From the NCBI RefSeq assembly GCF_027604915.1, contig NZ_JAJAQC010000048.1, positions 1 through 60,023 of the forward strand: a stretch of DNA of 60,023 bases. Reading direction: 5' to 3'. A model generated the notes under the pieces. It did no database searches, was not told the DNA's origin, and saw nothing but the letters and a program-made list of their open reading frames with translations. Of the stretch, positions 1 to 9,377 are shown piece by piece (the first letter of the stretch is position 1; the number at the start of each line of letters is the position of its first letter). Position numbers and translations under genes: made by a program. Source of the stretch: Streptomonospora mangrovi. Lineage in GTDB: Bacteria > Actinomycetota > Actinomycetes > Streptosporangiales > Streptosporangiaceae.

Positions 1-1
1 C

Positions 2-1858
2 GGCGGCGCCGCACCGCGCCGCGCCCCGCGCGAGGTCCCGCCGCCGCGCCGACCCCGTGCGGGCGAGCCCTCCCGCCGCCCCGCCGGCCCGGGCGGCCCG
101 CGCCCGCCCGGCCTGCTGCGCCGCCCCTTCCGCCGCGGCAACCCCCGGCGCCGCCTCAACATCGCCGTCACCCTGATGGCCGTGGTGCTGATGGTGTTCG
201 CCGGGCGCCTGGTGCAGATCCAGGCCATCGACGCCCCCACCTACGCCGCCGCCGCCGAGGACCTCCGGCTGACCACCATCGACATCCCCACCACCCGCGG
301 CGACATCACCGACGTCAACGGCAACCCCCTGGCCATGTCGGTCGAGACCCGCACCGTGTTCGTCGACCCCGTCGAGATCCGCGAGGACGACCGCCAGCAG
401 GTCATCGACGAGCTGTCCGAGCGCTTCGACCTGGACCCCGCCGAGGTCGCCGAGCACGTCGACGCCCGCCCCAGCCGCTACGAGGTCGTCGCCCAGGACG
501 TCGCGCCGCGCGAGTGGGACAAGATGGCCGACCTCGGCCTCCAGGGCGTGGGCGCGCTGGTCGACTACAAGCGCGTCTACCCCGAGGAGACCGGCGCCGC
601 CGACATCATCGGGTTCACCGGCGCCGAGGACCAGGGCCTGGAGGGGCTCGAAGCCGTCATGGACGGCACCCTGGCCGGCGAACCCGGCAAGCAGCAGGTC
701 GAGATGGGCGCCGGCGGCGTGCAGATCCCCATGGCCGACGGCCTGGCCGAGGAGCCCGTGCCCGGCCGCGACGTCCGCCTCACCCTGGACCAGGACATCC
801 AGTGGCACGCCCAGCAGGCGCTGGCCGAGCGCGCCGAGGAGCTGGGCGCCCAGGGCGGCAGCGCGATCGTCATGCGCCCCACCGGCGAGATCCTGGCCAT
901 GACCGACTTCCCCACCTACGACCCCGCCGACTACGGCGAGTACTCCGCCGAGGACCGCGCCAACGGCGCCGTGGCCGAGGCGTTCGAGCCCGGCAGCACC
1001 AACAAGGTCATCACGCTGGCCGGCGCCCTGGAGGAGGGCCTCACCACGCCCGAGACCGTCTACACGGTGCCCTACTCCATGCGCGTCCACGACCGCACCT
1101 TCAAGGACGACCACTTCCACCCCACCCAGCGGCTCACCCTCAACGGGATCATGGCCCAGTCCAGCAACGTGGGCACCATCAAGGTCGGCCAGCAGTTGGG
1201 CGCCGACCGGCTCTACGGCTACCTGCGCGAGTTCGGCTTCGGCGGGCCCACCGGCCTGGACCTGCCCGGCGAGAACCCCGGCATCCTGACCCAGCCCGAG
1301 GACTGGTGGGGCACCCAGTTGCCCTCGGTCTCCTTCGGCCAGGGGCTGTCGGTCAACGCCATGCAGATGGCCAGCGTCTACGCCACCGTCGCCAACGGCG
1401 GGGTGCGGGTCGAGCCCACCCTGGTGGCCGGCACCGTCGACGGCGACGGCGCGTTCACCCCCGCCGAGGACCCGCCCAGCGAGCGCGTCATCAGCGAGGA
1501 GACCGCCGAGGAGCTGGCGCTGATGCTGGAGGCCGTGACCGGCGAGGAGGGCACCGCCCAGGCGGCGCAGATCCCCGGCTACCGGGTGGCCGGCAAGACC
1601 GGCACCGCCAACCGGGTCGACCCCGAGACCGGCTCCTACAGCGGCGGCGGCTACACCTCCACGTTCGTGGGGTTCGCCCCCGCCGACGACCCCGAGCTGA
1701 TCGTCCAGGTGGTGCTGCACAACCCCCAGGGCGCCTACTACGGCGGCGAGGCCGCGGCCCCGGTCTTCACCGACATCATGTCCTTCGCGCTCAAGACCGA
1801 GAAGGTGCAGCCCACCGGCACCGAACCGCCCAACATCCGGCTGTTCGGCGATGAGTGA
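2..1858 (+). CDS. ftsI: Septal peptidoglycan transpeptidase FtsI (PBP3), 5'-truncated by the window edge
   Basis: Class B penicillin-binding protein that crosslinks septal peptidoglycan with FtsW. The frame is open from base 2, so the true start lies left of the window. An Arg/Pro-rich cytoplasmic tail precedes one membrane segment (around 160-220). The dimerisation domain follows, beginning at a TRGDITDVNG-type motif. The transpeptidase triad is complete: EPGSTNK with the nucleophile Ser at 995-997, SSN at 1160-1168, and KTG with Lys at 1595-1597. No PASTA repeats are present, as is usual for FtsI. It ends 92 bases before murE in the usual dcw order. The family assignment is secure; only the N-terminus is missing. 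Confidence 0.96.
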   Translation, partial: GGAAPRRAPREVPPPRRPRAGEPSRRPAGPGGPRPPGLLRRPFRRGNPRRRLNIAVTLMAVVLMVFAGRLVQIQAIDAPTYAAAAEDLRLTTIDIPTTRGDITDVNGNPLAMSVETRTVFVDPVEIREDDRQQVIDELSERFDLDPAEVAEHVDARPSRYEVVAQDVAPREWDKMADLGLQGVGALVDYKRVYPEETGAADIIGFTGAEDQGLEGLEAVMDGTLAGEPGKQQVEMGAGGVQIPMADGLAEEPVPGRDVRLTLDQDIQWHAQQALAERAEELGAQGGSAIVMRPTGEILAMTDFPTYDPADYGEYSAEDRANGAVAEAFEPGSTNKVITLAGALEEGLTTPETVYTVPYSMRVHDRTFKDDHFHPTQRLTLNGIMAQSSNVGTIKVGQQLGADRLYGYLREFGFGGPTGLDLPGENPGILTQPEDWWGTQLPSVSFGQGLSVNAMQMASVYATVANGGVRVEPTLVAGTVDGDGAFTPAEDPPSERVISEETAEELALMLEAVTGEEGTAQAAQIPGYRVAGKTGTANRVDPETGSYSGGGYTSTFVGFAPADDPELIVQVVLHNPQGAYYGGEAAAPVFTDIMSFALKTEKVQPTGTEPPNIRLFGDE

Positions 1859-1938
1859 CCCCGCCGCGCCCGGCGCGCCCGCGCCCACCGCGCCCCACCG
1901 GCGGCGGCGCGGATTTCGGCCCGCGCCGCCGCAGCCGA

Positions 1939-1950
1939 TAACCTCACGAC
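1939..1950 (+). promoter_or_regulatory. Predicted -10 element for a leaderless murE transcript
   Basis: TAACCT at 1939-1944 fits the actinobacterial TANNNT -10. Exactly six bases separate it from the murE GTG, and no Shine-Dalgarno sequence lies between. The same hexamer-N6-start layout recurs at several other genes in this window. The -35 region is poor (TTCGGC near 1915). This suggests murE can be transcribed separately from ftsI. Confidence 0.55.
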
Positions 1951-3558
1951 GTGCCACCGGTAATGCGACCTGAACACACCCAGCCCCGCCCGCTGTCCGA
2001 GCTTGCCCGCCTGCTGGGCCCGGACGCGTTCATCACGTGCGTCGAGGACGCCGGCACCGGGCTGGAACCCGGCGGCCCGGCGCCGGAGGGCGCGGAGCCG
2101 GCCGACCCCGCCGCCGTCCGCATCAGCGGCATCACCCACGACTCCCGCGCGGTGCGGCCCGGCGACCTCTACGCCGCGCTGCCGGGCAGCCGCGCCCACG
2201 GCGCCGACTTCGCCGCCCAGGCCGCCGCCGCCGGCGCCGTGGCGGTCCTCACCGACCCCGGCGGCTACGACCGCGCCGCCGCCACCCGGCTGCCGGTGGT
2301 CACCATCGCCGACCCCCGCGCCCGCCTGGGCGAGGTCGCCGCGTGGGTCTACGGCGCCCCCGCCGACGACCTGCTGCTGATCGGCACCACCGGCACCAGC
2401 GGCAAGACCACCGTCACCTACCTGGTGGAGTCGGGCCTGCGCGCCGCCGGACTGCGCACCGGCCTGATCGGCACCGTCGAGATCCGCGTGGGCGAGGACC
2501 GCGTGGCCGCCTCGCTCACCACGCCTGAGGCCACCGACCTGCACGGCCTGTTCGCGCAGATGCGCGAGCAGGGCGCCACCGCCGCCGCCATGGAGGTCTC
2601 CAGCCACGCCCTGGCCCTGGGCCGCGTGGGCGGCGCCCGCTACAACGCCGCCGTCTTCACCAACCTCTCCCAGGACCACCTGGACTTCCACAGCGACCTG
2701 CGCGACTACTTCGACACCAAGGCGCGCCTGTTCACCCCGGAGTTCTGCGAGATCGCCGTGGTCAACAGCGACGACCGCTTCGGCCGGGTCCTCATCGACC
2801 AGGTGCGGGCGCGCGGCGACGTGCCCGTCACCACCTTCTCCGCCGAGGGCGACCCCGACGCCGACTGGCGCGCCGCAGACGTCCGCCTGGGCGCCCAGGG
2901 CAGCACCTTCCGCATCGTGGGCCCCGGCGGCATGGAGGCCGACGCCTCGGTCGGGCTGCCCGGCGCCTTCAACGTGTCCAACGCCATGGCCGCCGTCGTG
3001 GGCCTCGTGGAGGCCGGGATCCCGCTGCACACCGCCATCGAGGGCGTGGCGGCGGCCCCGGGCGTACCCGGCCGCATGGAGCGCGTGCACGCCGGCCAGG
3101 ACTTCACCGCGGTCGTGGACTACTCCCACAAGCCCGGCGCCGTCGAGGCGGTGCTGACCGCCCTGCGCGGCATCACCCAGGGCCGGCTCACCATCGTCGT
3201 GGGCTGCGGCGGCGACCGCGACCGCGCCAAGCGGCCGCTGATGGGCGAGGCCGCCGCCCGGCTGGCCGACGCCGTGATCCTCACCGACGACAACCCGCGC
3301 GGCGAGGACCCCGTCACCATCGTCACCGCGATGCTCGACGGCGTGGCCAAGGTCCCCCAGGACCAGCGCGCCCGCATCACCGTCGAGCCCGACCGCGCCG
3401 CCGCAATCGAACTGGCCGTGGCGCGCGCCGGCACCGGCGACGTCGTCGTGGTGGCCGGGAAAGGTCACGAAACCGGCCAATATGTCGCCGGTTCGGTCCT
3501 GCCGTTCGACGACCGCGACGTCCTGCGCGCCGCGCTGCGCCGCCGCCTCGCCGACTGA
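1951..3558 (+). CDS. murE: UDP-MurNAc-tripeptide synthetase MurE
   Basis: Cytoplasmic ATP-dependent ligase that adds the third stem-peptide residue to UDP-MurNAc-L-Ala-D-Glu. The protein is 535 aa, normal for the family. It has the N-terminal Mur domain, a P-loop GTTGTSGKTT at about residue 143, and a C-terminal DDNPRGEDP at about 446. The DNPR motif is the known signature for meso-diaminopimelate rather than lysine, so the wall is predicted to be meso-DAP type. The GTG at 1951 is preferred because it sits six bases after a -10-like hexamer; an in-frame ATG at 1963 is the alternative. It stands between ftsI and murF in the dcw cluster. Confidence 0.96.
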   Translation: MPPVMRPEHTQPRPLSELARLLGPDAFITCVEDAGTGLEPGGPAPEGAEPADPAAVRISGITHDSRAVRPGDLYAALPGSRAHGADFAAQAAAAGAVAVLTDPGGYDRAAATRLPVVTIADPRARLGEVAAWVYGAPADDLLLIGTTGTSGKTTVTYLVESGLRAAGLRTGLIGTVEIRVGEDRVAASLTTPEATDLHGLFAQMREQGATAAAMEVSSHALALGRVGGARYNAAVFTNLSQDHLDFHSDLRDYFDTKARLFTPEFCEIAVVNSDDRFGRVLIDQVRARGDVPVTTFSAEGDPDADWRAADVRLGAQGSTFRIVGPGGMEADASVGLPGAFNVSNAMAAVVGLVEAGIPLHTAIEGVAAAPGVPGRMERVHAGQDFTAVVDYSHKPGAVEAVLTALRGITQGRLTIVVGCGGDRDRAKRPLMGEAAARLADAVILTDDNPRGEDPVTIVTAMLDGVAKVPQDQRARITVEPDRAAAIELAVARAGTGDVVVVAGKGHETGQYVAGSVLPFDDRDVLRAALRRRLAD

Positions 3559-3934
3559 ACAGGGGGCCGTCAACCACGCACCGACGACACAGCGCACGCG
3601 CGCACACCCAGGTCAGGGCGGGGGAGACCGCGCACACCGCGCGTCCCGCGCCCGGCGGCGCACCGCCGCGGCAGTGCCGCGCGCCCCGCGCCGCCCGCGC
3701 CGTGCCGCCCGCGGCGGCCGCTCAGGCGGCCCGCACCGCGCGCGGGGGACTCCGGTCTCGGCGCAACGCGGGTGACCAAATGTTCTAAGGTAGGTCCGGC
3801 AATCGCAGCCCGGCCCCGGTGTGTTCGACACCGCCTCAGGGTCGACGGAACGCGCCATCCCCTGACAACCGCGCCGTCACCTTGGTTGAGGCGCATTCTC
3901 GCGCAATGGGCCGGGCCAGACATGAGGAGTGGAT
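3559..3934 (+). other. murE-murF intergenic spacer, about 370 bases
   Basis: I see no convincing gene here. The open frames on both strands are Arg/Pro-rich translations of G+C-rich DNA. A TAAGGT hexamer at 3786-3791, in a locally A+T-richer stretch, could be a -10 element for murF, but no good -35 accompanies it. GAGGAG at 3924-3929 is the murF ribosome binding site. Confidence 0.5.
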
Positions 3935-5350
3935 TTGATCGCGCTGACGCTCGATCGGATCGCTGAGATCACCCAATCCCGACTAAGCGGGTCGGCGCGT
4001 CCAACGGATGTCGTGTCGGGTCCGGTCGTCATCGACTCACGACTGGCCGAGCCCGGGTCGCTCTTCGTCGCCCTGAGCGGCGAACGGGTCGACGGGCACG
4101 ACTTCGCCGAAACCGCTGTCGCCGCGGGCGCCGCGGCGGTTCTGGGATCCCGGCCGGTCGCGGCGCCGCAGTTGCTCGCCGAAGGAGGCGACGAAGGAGT
4201 GGTGGCCGCGCTGGGCCGCCTGGCCCGGGCCGTGGCCGGCGAGCTGACCGGCGCCGACATCGTCGGCGTCACCGGCTCCTCGGGCAAGACCACGACCAAG
4301 GACCTGCTCGCCCAGGTCCTCAGCGGTCTGGGCAGCACCGTCGCCCCCGCCGGCTCGCTCAACAACGAGATCGGCCACCCGCTCACCGTGCTGCGCGCCG
4401 ACGAGACCACCCGGTTCATCGTCCTGGAGGTCGCCGCCCGCGGGCGCGGCCACATCGCCCACCTGTGCACCATCGCCCCGCCGCGCATCGGCGTGGTGCT
4501 CAACGTCGGCAGCGCCCACGTCGGCGAGTTCGGCAGCCGCGCCGCCATCGCCCAGGCCAAGGGCGAACTGGTGGAGGCGCTGCCCGCCGCGGCCGAGGGC
4601 GGGGTGGCGGTGCTCAACGCCGACGACGACGCCGTCATCGCCATGGCCGCGCGCACCTCGGCCCGCGTCGTCTCCTACGGGCTCGCGCCGGACGCCGACG
4701 TGCGCGCCGAGGACGTCGAGCTGGACGCCGCCGGGCGCGCCGCCTTCACCCTGCGGCTGGGCGGCGGCTCCGCGCCGGTGCGCCTGGCCCTGGTGGGCGC
4801 CCACCAGGTGCACAACGCGCTCGCCGTGGCGGCCGTGGCCGCCGAGTTCGGCATGGGCGCCGAGGCGGTCGCCGAGGCGCTGGGCAAGGCCGGACCGGTC
4901 AGCCGCTGGCGCATGGAGGTCACCGAGCTGGACGGCGGCGTGACCCTGGTCAACGACGCCTACAACGCCAACCCCGAGTCGGTGGCGGCGGCCCTGCGCA
5001 CCCTGGAGTCGATCGCCGCGGGCGGGCGCCGGCCGCTGGCCGTCCTGGGCGTCATGGCCGAACTGGGCGCGGCCCACGACGCAGAGCACCGCGCGGCCGG
5101 CCGGCTGGCCGCCCAGGCGGGCGCCGCCGCGCTGGTGGTGGTCGGCGACGACGCCGCGCCCATCGCCGAAGGGGCACGCGAGGTGCCCGAATGGCGCGGG
5201 GAGGTCGTGCGTGTCCCCGACGCCGCCCAAGCCGCGGCCGCGCTGCGCGCGCGGCTGCGGGCAGGAGACGTCGTCATGGTGAAGGGATCGCGCGTGGCCG
5301 GGCTGGAGAAAGTCGCCGAGCTGCTGATGTCCGGGGAGGACGCCAAGTGA
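3935..5350 (+). CDS. murF: UDP-MurNAc-tripeptide-D-Ala-D-Ala ligase MurF
   Basis: Adds D-Ala-D-Ala to complete the UDP-MurNAc-pentapeptide in the cytoplasm. The Mur-ligase P-loop GVTGSSGKTTTKD lies at about residue 111, with the central ATPase and C-terminal Mur domains following, and the total length of about 471 aa is typical. I place the start at the TTG at 3935. GAGGAG (3924-3929) is then five bases away, and the N-terminus MIALTLDRIAEI resembles actinobacterial MurF. The upstream in-frame GTG at 3929 overlaps the ribosome site and is less likely. The 3' end overlaps mraY by four bases (GTGA), suggesting translational coupling. Confidence 0.95.
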   Translation: MIALTLDRIAEITQSRLSGSARPTDVVSGPVVIDSRLAEPGSLFVALSGERVDGHDFAETAVAAGAAAVLGSRPVAAPQLLAEGGDEGVVAALGRLARAVAGELTGADIVGVTGSSGKTTTKDLLAQVLSGLGSTVAPAGSLNNEIGHPLTVLRADETTRFIVLEVAARGRGHIAHLCTIAPPRIGVVLNVGSAHVGEFGSRAAIAQAKGELVEALPAAAEGGVAVLNADDDAVIAMAARTSARVVSYGLAPDADVRAEDVELDAAGRAAFTLRLGGGSAPVRLALVGAHQVHNALAVAAVAAEFGMGAEAVAEALGKAGPVSRWRMEVTELDGGVTLVNDAYNANPESVAAALRTLESIAAGGRRPLAVLGVMAELGAAHDAEHRAAGRLAAQAGAAALVVVGDDAAPIAEGAREVPEWRGEVVRVPDAAQAAAALRARLRAGDVVMVKGSRVAGLEKVAELLMSGEDAK

Positions 5351-6402
5351 CCGGCATTCTCGTCGCGGCGGGCCTGTCCCTGCTGGTCTCGCTGCTGTCC
5401 ATGCCGCTGGTGATCCGGATCCTGTACCGGTTCAAGTTCGGCCAGGAGGTCCGCGACGACGGCCCCGAGGGCCACAAGACCAAGCAGGGCACGCCCACCA
5501 TGGGCGGCATCGTCATCATCCTGGGCGCCATCATCGGCTACTTCGGCTCCCACCTGGTGCTGATGACCCGGCCCACGGTCTCGGGCCTGCTCGTGGTCTT
5601 CCTGTTCGTGGGCATGGGCGCCGTCGGCTTCCTCGACGACTTCATCAAGATCTACAAGCGGCGCAGCCTGGGCCTGCGCAGCGGCGCCAAGATGCTGGGC
5701 CAGACCATCGTCGGCGCCGGGTTCGCGGTCGGGGTCACCCAGTTCCCCAACGGCTACGGCTACACCCCCGCCTCGCCGCAGCTCTCCTTCCTGCGCGACT
5801 TCGGCCCCCCGCTGATGATCGGCGTGTTCGTGCTGTGGGCGCTGTTCCTCATCGTCGGGTTCTCCAACGCGGTCAACCTCACCGACGGCCTCGACGGCCT
5901 GGCCACCGGCGCGATGATCCTCTCCCTGGTCGCCTACGTCATCATCGGCAACTGGCAGCTCCGGCAGAGCTGCGTGGCCTACCTCTCGCCCAGTTGCTAC
6001 CCGGTGCGCGACCCGCTGGACCTCGCGGTGGTGGCGGCGGCCTGCCTGGGCGGCTGCATCGGGTTCCTCTGGTACAACGCGCCCCCCGCCAAGATCTTCA
6101 TGGGCGACACCGGCTCGCTGGCCCTGGGCGGCCTCATCGTGGGCCTGGCCATCACCACCCGCACCCAGTTGCTGCTGCTCATCATCGGCGGCCTGTTCGT
6201 CCTCATCACCCTGTCGGTGATGATCCAGATCAGCTCCTTCCGCCTCACCGGCAAACGCGTCTTCCGCATGGCGCCCCTCCAGCACCACTTCGAGCTGAAG
6301 GGCTGGGCCGAGACCACCATCGTCATCCGGTTCTGGATCATCCAGGGCCTGATGGTGGGCGTGGGCGTGGGCCTGTTCTACCTGGAGTGGATGCCGCGGT
6401 GA
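5347..6402 (+). CDS. mraY: Phospho-MurNAc-pentapeptide transferase MraY
   Basis: Integral membrane enzyme that transfers phospho-MurNAc-pentapeptide to undecaprenyl phosphate, making lipid I. The 351-aa protein is highly hydrophobic with about ten membrane segments. Family motifs are visible in order: GTPTMGG near the N-terminus, FLDDFIK around residue 95, NLTDGLDGLA around 176, FMGDTGSLALGG around 250, and HHFELKGW near the end. The Asp residues in these loops are the known Mg2+/catalytic residues. The GTG start overlaps the murF stop, and its own stop overlaps the murD GTG, in both cases as GTGA. Confidence 0.97.
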   Translation: MTGILVAAGLSLLVSLLSMPLVIRILYRFKFGQEVRDDGPEGHKTKQGTPTMGGIVIILGAIIGYFGSHLVLMTRPTVSGLLVVFLFVGMGAVGFLDDFIKIYKRRSLGLRSGAKMLGQTIVGAGFAVGVTQFPNGYGYTPASPQLSFLRDFGPPLMIGVFVLWALFLIVGFSNAVNLTDGLDGLATGAMILSLVAYVIIGNWQLRQSCVAYLSPSCYPVRDPLDLAVVAAACLGGCIGFLWYNAPPAKIFMGDTGSLALGGLIVGLAITTRTQLLLLIIGGLFVLITLSVMIQISSFRLTGKRVFRMAPLQHHFELKGWAETTIVIRFWIIQGLMVGVGVGLFYLEWMPR

Positions 6403-7805
6403 CCCCCGACTTCGCCTCCGGCCTCAAGGACCGCGCGGTGTGCGTCGCGGGCCTGGGCGTCACCGGCCCGCCCACCGTGCGCGCGCTGCTGCACCTGGGC
6501 GCCCGCGTCACCGTGGTCGACAACCGCGACGACGGCACCGCCCGCGCCGCGGCCGAGGCGCTGCGCGCCGAGGGCGCCCGCGCCGTGCTGGGCGACTCCG
6601 CCCTGCCCGAGGGCACCGACCTGGTCGTCATCTCGCCCGGCTGGCGCCCCGACTCCCCGCTGGCGTGCGCGGCCGCCGCCGCCGGGGTCGAGGTCATCGG
6701 CGACGTCGAACTCGCCTGGCGGCTGCGCCCGGCCGGGCAGCGCTGGCTCGCGATCACCGGCACCAACGGCAAGACCACCACGGTGCGGATGCTGGAGGCG
6801 ATGCTGCGCGCCGACGGCCGCCGCGTCGCCGCCGCGGGCAACGTCGGCACCCCGCTGCTCCAGGCGGCCCTGCCCGACGCCGACGGCGCGGCCCCCGACC
6901 TGCTCGCGGTGGAGCTGTCCAGCTTCCAACTGCACTGGTCGGCCACCCTCGCCCCGCACGCGGGTGTGGTCCTCAACCTGGCCGCCGACCACCTCGACTG
7001 GCACGGCGGACTGGAGCCCTACGCCCAGGCCAAGGGCCGCGTCTACGCCCCGGGCACCGTGCGCGTGGCCAACGCCGACGACGACTGGTCGCGCCGGCTG
7101 GCCGAGGCCGGCGACCCGCACACGCCCCTGTACGGGTTCACCCTGGGCGTGCCGCGCCCGGGCCAGCTCGGCGTGGTCGAGGACCTGCTGGTGGACCGCG
7201 CGTTCACCGCCGACCCCCGCACCGGCGCCGAGGAGTTGGCCGCGCTGGGCGACGTGGTGCCGGCCGCCCCGCACAACGTGGCCAACGCGCTGGCGGCGGC
7301 GGCCCTGGCCCGGTCGGTGGGCGCCGCGCCGGAGTCGGTGCGCGCCGGGCTGCGCGCCTTCGCCCCCGAACCGCACCGCATCTCCCACGTCGCCCGCGTC
7401 GGCGAGGTCGACTACGTCGACGACTCCAAGGCCACCAACCCCCACGCCGCAGCCGCGTCCCTGGCCGCCTACCCCTCGGTGGTGTGGGTGGCCGGAGGGC
7501 TGCTCAAGGGCGCCGACGTGGTGGACCTGGTGCGCGGTGCCGCGCCCCGGCTGCGCGCGGCCGTGCTGCTGGGCCGCGACCGCGACCGGCTGGCCCGGGC
7601 ACTGGCCGAGCACGCGCCCGGGGTCCCCGTGGTCGAGGTCGCCGACACCGGCGAGGACGCCATGACCAGGGTCGTCGCCGCCGCCGCGCGGCTGGCCCGC
7701 CCCGGCGACACCGTGCTGCTGGCCCCCGCCGCCGCGTCGATGGACATGTTCCGCGACTACAACGCGCGCGGCGACCGGTTCGCCGAAGCCGTGCGCGCGC
7801 TGTGA
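6399..7805 (+). CDS. murD: UDP-MurNAc-L-Ala--D-Glu ligase MurD
   Basis: ATP-dependent addition of D-glutamate to UDP-MurNAc-L-Ala. The 468-aa protein begins with a Rossmann-like domain (VCVAGLGVTGPPTV). It carries the P-loop TGTNGKTTT at about residue 120, the VELSSFQL motif, the NLAADHLDWHG motif, and the C-terminal DDSKATNPHAA motif typical of MurD. The GTG at 6399 overlaps the mraY TGA by four bases. A gap of nearly 200 bases follows before ftsW, so the tight overlap chain breaks here. Confidence 0.97.
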   Translation: MTPDFASGLKDRAVCVAGLGVTGPPTVRALLHLGARVTVVDNRDDGTARAAAEALRAEGARAVLGDSALPEGTDLVVISPGWRPDSPLACAAAAAGVEVIGDVELAWRLRPAGQRWLAITGTNGKTTTVRMLEAMLRADGRRVAAAGNVGTPLLQAALPDADGAAPDLLAVELSSFQLHWSATLAPHAGVVLNLAADHLDWHGGLEPYAQAKGRVYAPGTVRVANADDDWSRRLAEAGDPHTPLYGFTLGVPRPGQLGVVEDLLVDRAFTADPRTGAEELAALGDVVPAAPHNVANALAAAALARSVGAAPESVRAGLRAFAPEPHRISHVARVGEVDYVDDSKATNPHAAAASLAAYPSVVWVAGGLLKGADVVDLVRGAAPRLRAAVLLGRDRDRLARALAEHAPGVPVVEVADTGEDAMTRVVAAAARLARPGDTVLLAPAAASMDMFRDYNARGDRFAEAVRAL

Positions 7806-8003
7806 GGCGCTGAGGCGGCCCGGCCGCCGCCGCGCCCTGCGCGCGGCCGGCGGCGGCCGGTCCACCTGCGGCGCCGCGCGCGGCCGGATTCGGCCGCGCC
7901 CGCAGAAAGAAGCCCAACACGCGGAATATGTCCGGGGCTTCGGGGTCCCCACCCGCCAGACTTGTTCGTCGCTGGACAACGACGGCACGGGCGGAGGTGG
8001 CCA
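7806..8003 (+). other. murD-ftsW spacer with an imperfect G+C hairpin
   Basis: GGCCGCCGCC (7822-7831) can pair with GGCGGCGGCC (7850-7859), with an inner GCGC/GCGC pairing and an asymmetric internal loop. No T-run follows, so termination is doubtful. The rest of the spacer shows only the ftsW ribosome binding site GGAGG near 7993. Confidence 0.35.
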
Positions 8004-9377
8004 ATGGCGGTGCCGACAACCATCCCCACGGCCGAGCGGGCGGGTACGGCGGCCCGGAAGGCCGAGGAGCGGGCGCGCTCGCCGCTGCGCGAGCTGCCCG
8101 GGATCCTCAACCGGCCGCTCACCTCCTACTACCTCCTGGCCGGCGGCACCGCGCTGCTGACCACGCTGGGCCTGACCATGGTGCTGTCCTCCTCCATGGT
8201 GGACTCCTACACCGAGACCGGCTCGGCGTTCTCGCTGTTCGAGAAGCAGGTGTTCGCCGCGGCGGTGGGCCTGCCGCTGCTGGTGGTCGCCTCGCACCTG
8301 CCCATCCGGGTGTTCCGGATCCTGGGCTACCCCGCCATGCTCGCCTCGGTGGTGCTGCTGGTCCTCACCGTCTTCCACGGCGACGCCTACAACAGCGGCG
8401 CCGTGCGCTGGATCGAGATCGCCGGCGTCACCGTCCAGGCGTCGGAGCCGGCCAAGCTGTCCTTCGCCCTGTGGGGCGCCAACGTGCTGGCGCGCCGCGA
8501 GGAGCTGCGCCAGCTCGTGGAGTGGCGCCAACTGCTGATCCCGCTGCTGCCGGGCTGCGGCGTGCTGGTGGTGCTGGTGCTCATCGGCACCGACCTGGGC
8601 ACCACGTTCGTGCTGCTGGCGATCTTCCTGGCGCTGCTGTGGGTGGTGGGCGCCCCCGGCCGGCTGTTCCTGGCGATGATCGGCCTGGTGATCTCGCTGG
8701 CCGGCATCATGATCGCGGTCGAGCCCTTCCGCCTGGCCCGCGTGACCTCCTTCCTCAACCCCCAGGCCGACCCCACCGACTCCGGCTTCCAGGCGCTGCA
8801 CGGCCTCTACGCGCTGGGCACCGGCGGCGTGCTCGGCGTGGGCATCGGCGGCAGCCGCGAGAAGTGGGGCTTTCTGCCCCACCCCGAGAGCGACTTCATC
8901 TTCGCCATCATCGGCGAGGAGTTCGGCCTCGTCGGCACCCTGGTCGTCGTCGGCCTCTTCGGCGTCCTGGGCTACGCTGGGCTGCGCGTGGCCTCGCGGG
9001 TCAGCGACCCCTTCGGCCGGCTCGCCGCCGCGGCCATCACCTGCTGGATCGTCATCCAGGCGATGGTCAACATCGGCACGGTCATCGGCGTCATGCCCAT
9101 CACGGGCATTCCGCTGCCGCTGGTCTCGGCCGGCGGCTCCTCGCTGATCCCGACCATGGCCGGCCTGGGCATCCTGATGGCCCTGGCCAAGTCCGAGCCC
9201 GCCGCCCGCGCGGCCCTGGCCGCCCGCGGTCCGAGCCGGGTGCAAAGGGCTCTAAGCTGGCTGGGCCTGGAGTACTCGGCATCCGGCGCCCCGACCAGGC
9301 GGACCGGAGCCGCGGCGCAGGCCCACAACGGATCGCGCGCGACGCAGGTTCAAGCGAGGAGGAATCGGCGACGATGA
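8004..9377 (+). CDS. ftsW: SEDS-family peptidoglycan glycosyltransferase FtsW
   Basis: Polytopic membrane enzyme that polymerises lipid II at the septum together with FtsI. The 457-aa product has about ten hydrophobic segments and the SEDS hallmarks: the GEEFGLVG loop and the C-terminal PLPLVSAGGSSLIP segment. A basic, low-complexity C-terminal tail (RRTG...RRNRRR) extends into the cytoplasm. The ATG at 8004 is chosen because GGAGG lies about six bases upstream; a TTG at 7962 would add an unlikely N-terminus. The stop overlaps the murG ATG (ATGA). FtsW is preferred over RodA because of the dcw position. Confidence 0.95.
   Translation: MAVPTTIPTAERAGTAARKAEERARSPLRELPGILNRPLTSYYLLAGGTALLTTLGLTMVLSSSMVDSYTETGSAFSLFEKQVFAAAVGLPLLVVASHLPIRVFRILGYPAMLASVVLLVLTVFHGDAYNSGAVRWIEIAGVTVQASEPAKLSFALWGANVLARREELRQLVEWRQLLIPLLPGCGVLVVLVLIGTDLGTTFVLLAIFLALLWVVGAPGRLFLAMIGLVISLAGIMIAVEPFRLARVTSFLNPQADPTDSGFQALHGLYALGTGGVLGVGIGGSREKWGFLPHPESDFIFAIIGEEFGLVGTLVVVGLFGVLGYAGLRVASRVSDPFGRLAAAAITCWIVIQAMVNIGTVIGVMPITGIPLPLVSAGGSSLIPTMAGLGILMALAKSEPAARAALAARGPSRVQRALSWLGLEYSASGAPTRRTGAAAQAHNGSRATQVQARRNRRR

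Noticed and set aside
1738-3597. 619-codon minus-strand frame antisense to murE
   Set aside because: His/Gly/Ala-rich translation typical of the antisense of high-G+C genes; murE on the plus strand has full motifs.
3570-3923. 117-codon minus-strand frame in the murE-murF gap
   Set aside because: No ribosome site, Arg/Gly-rich, no recognisable features.
7818-7860. Strong terminator between murD and ftsW
   Set aside because: Stem has an asymmetric internal loop and no T-run, so it was kept only as a low-confidence spacer note.
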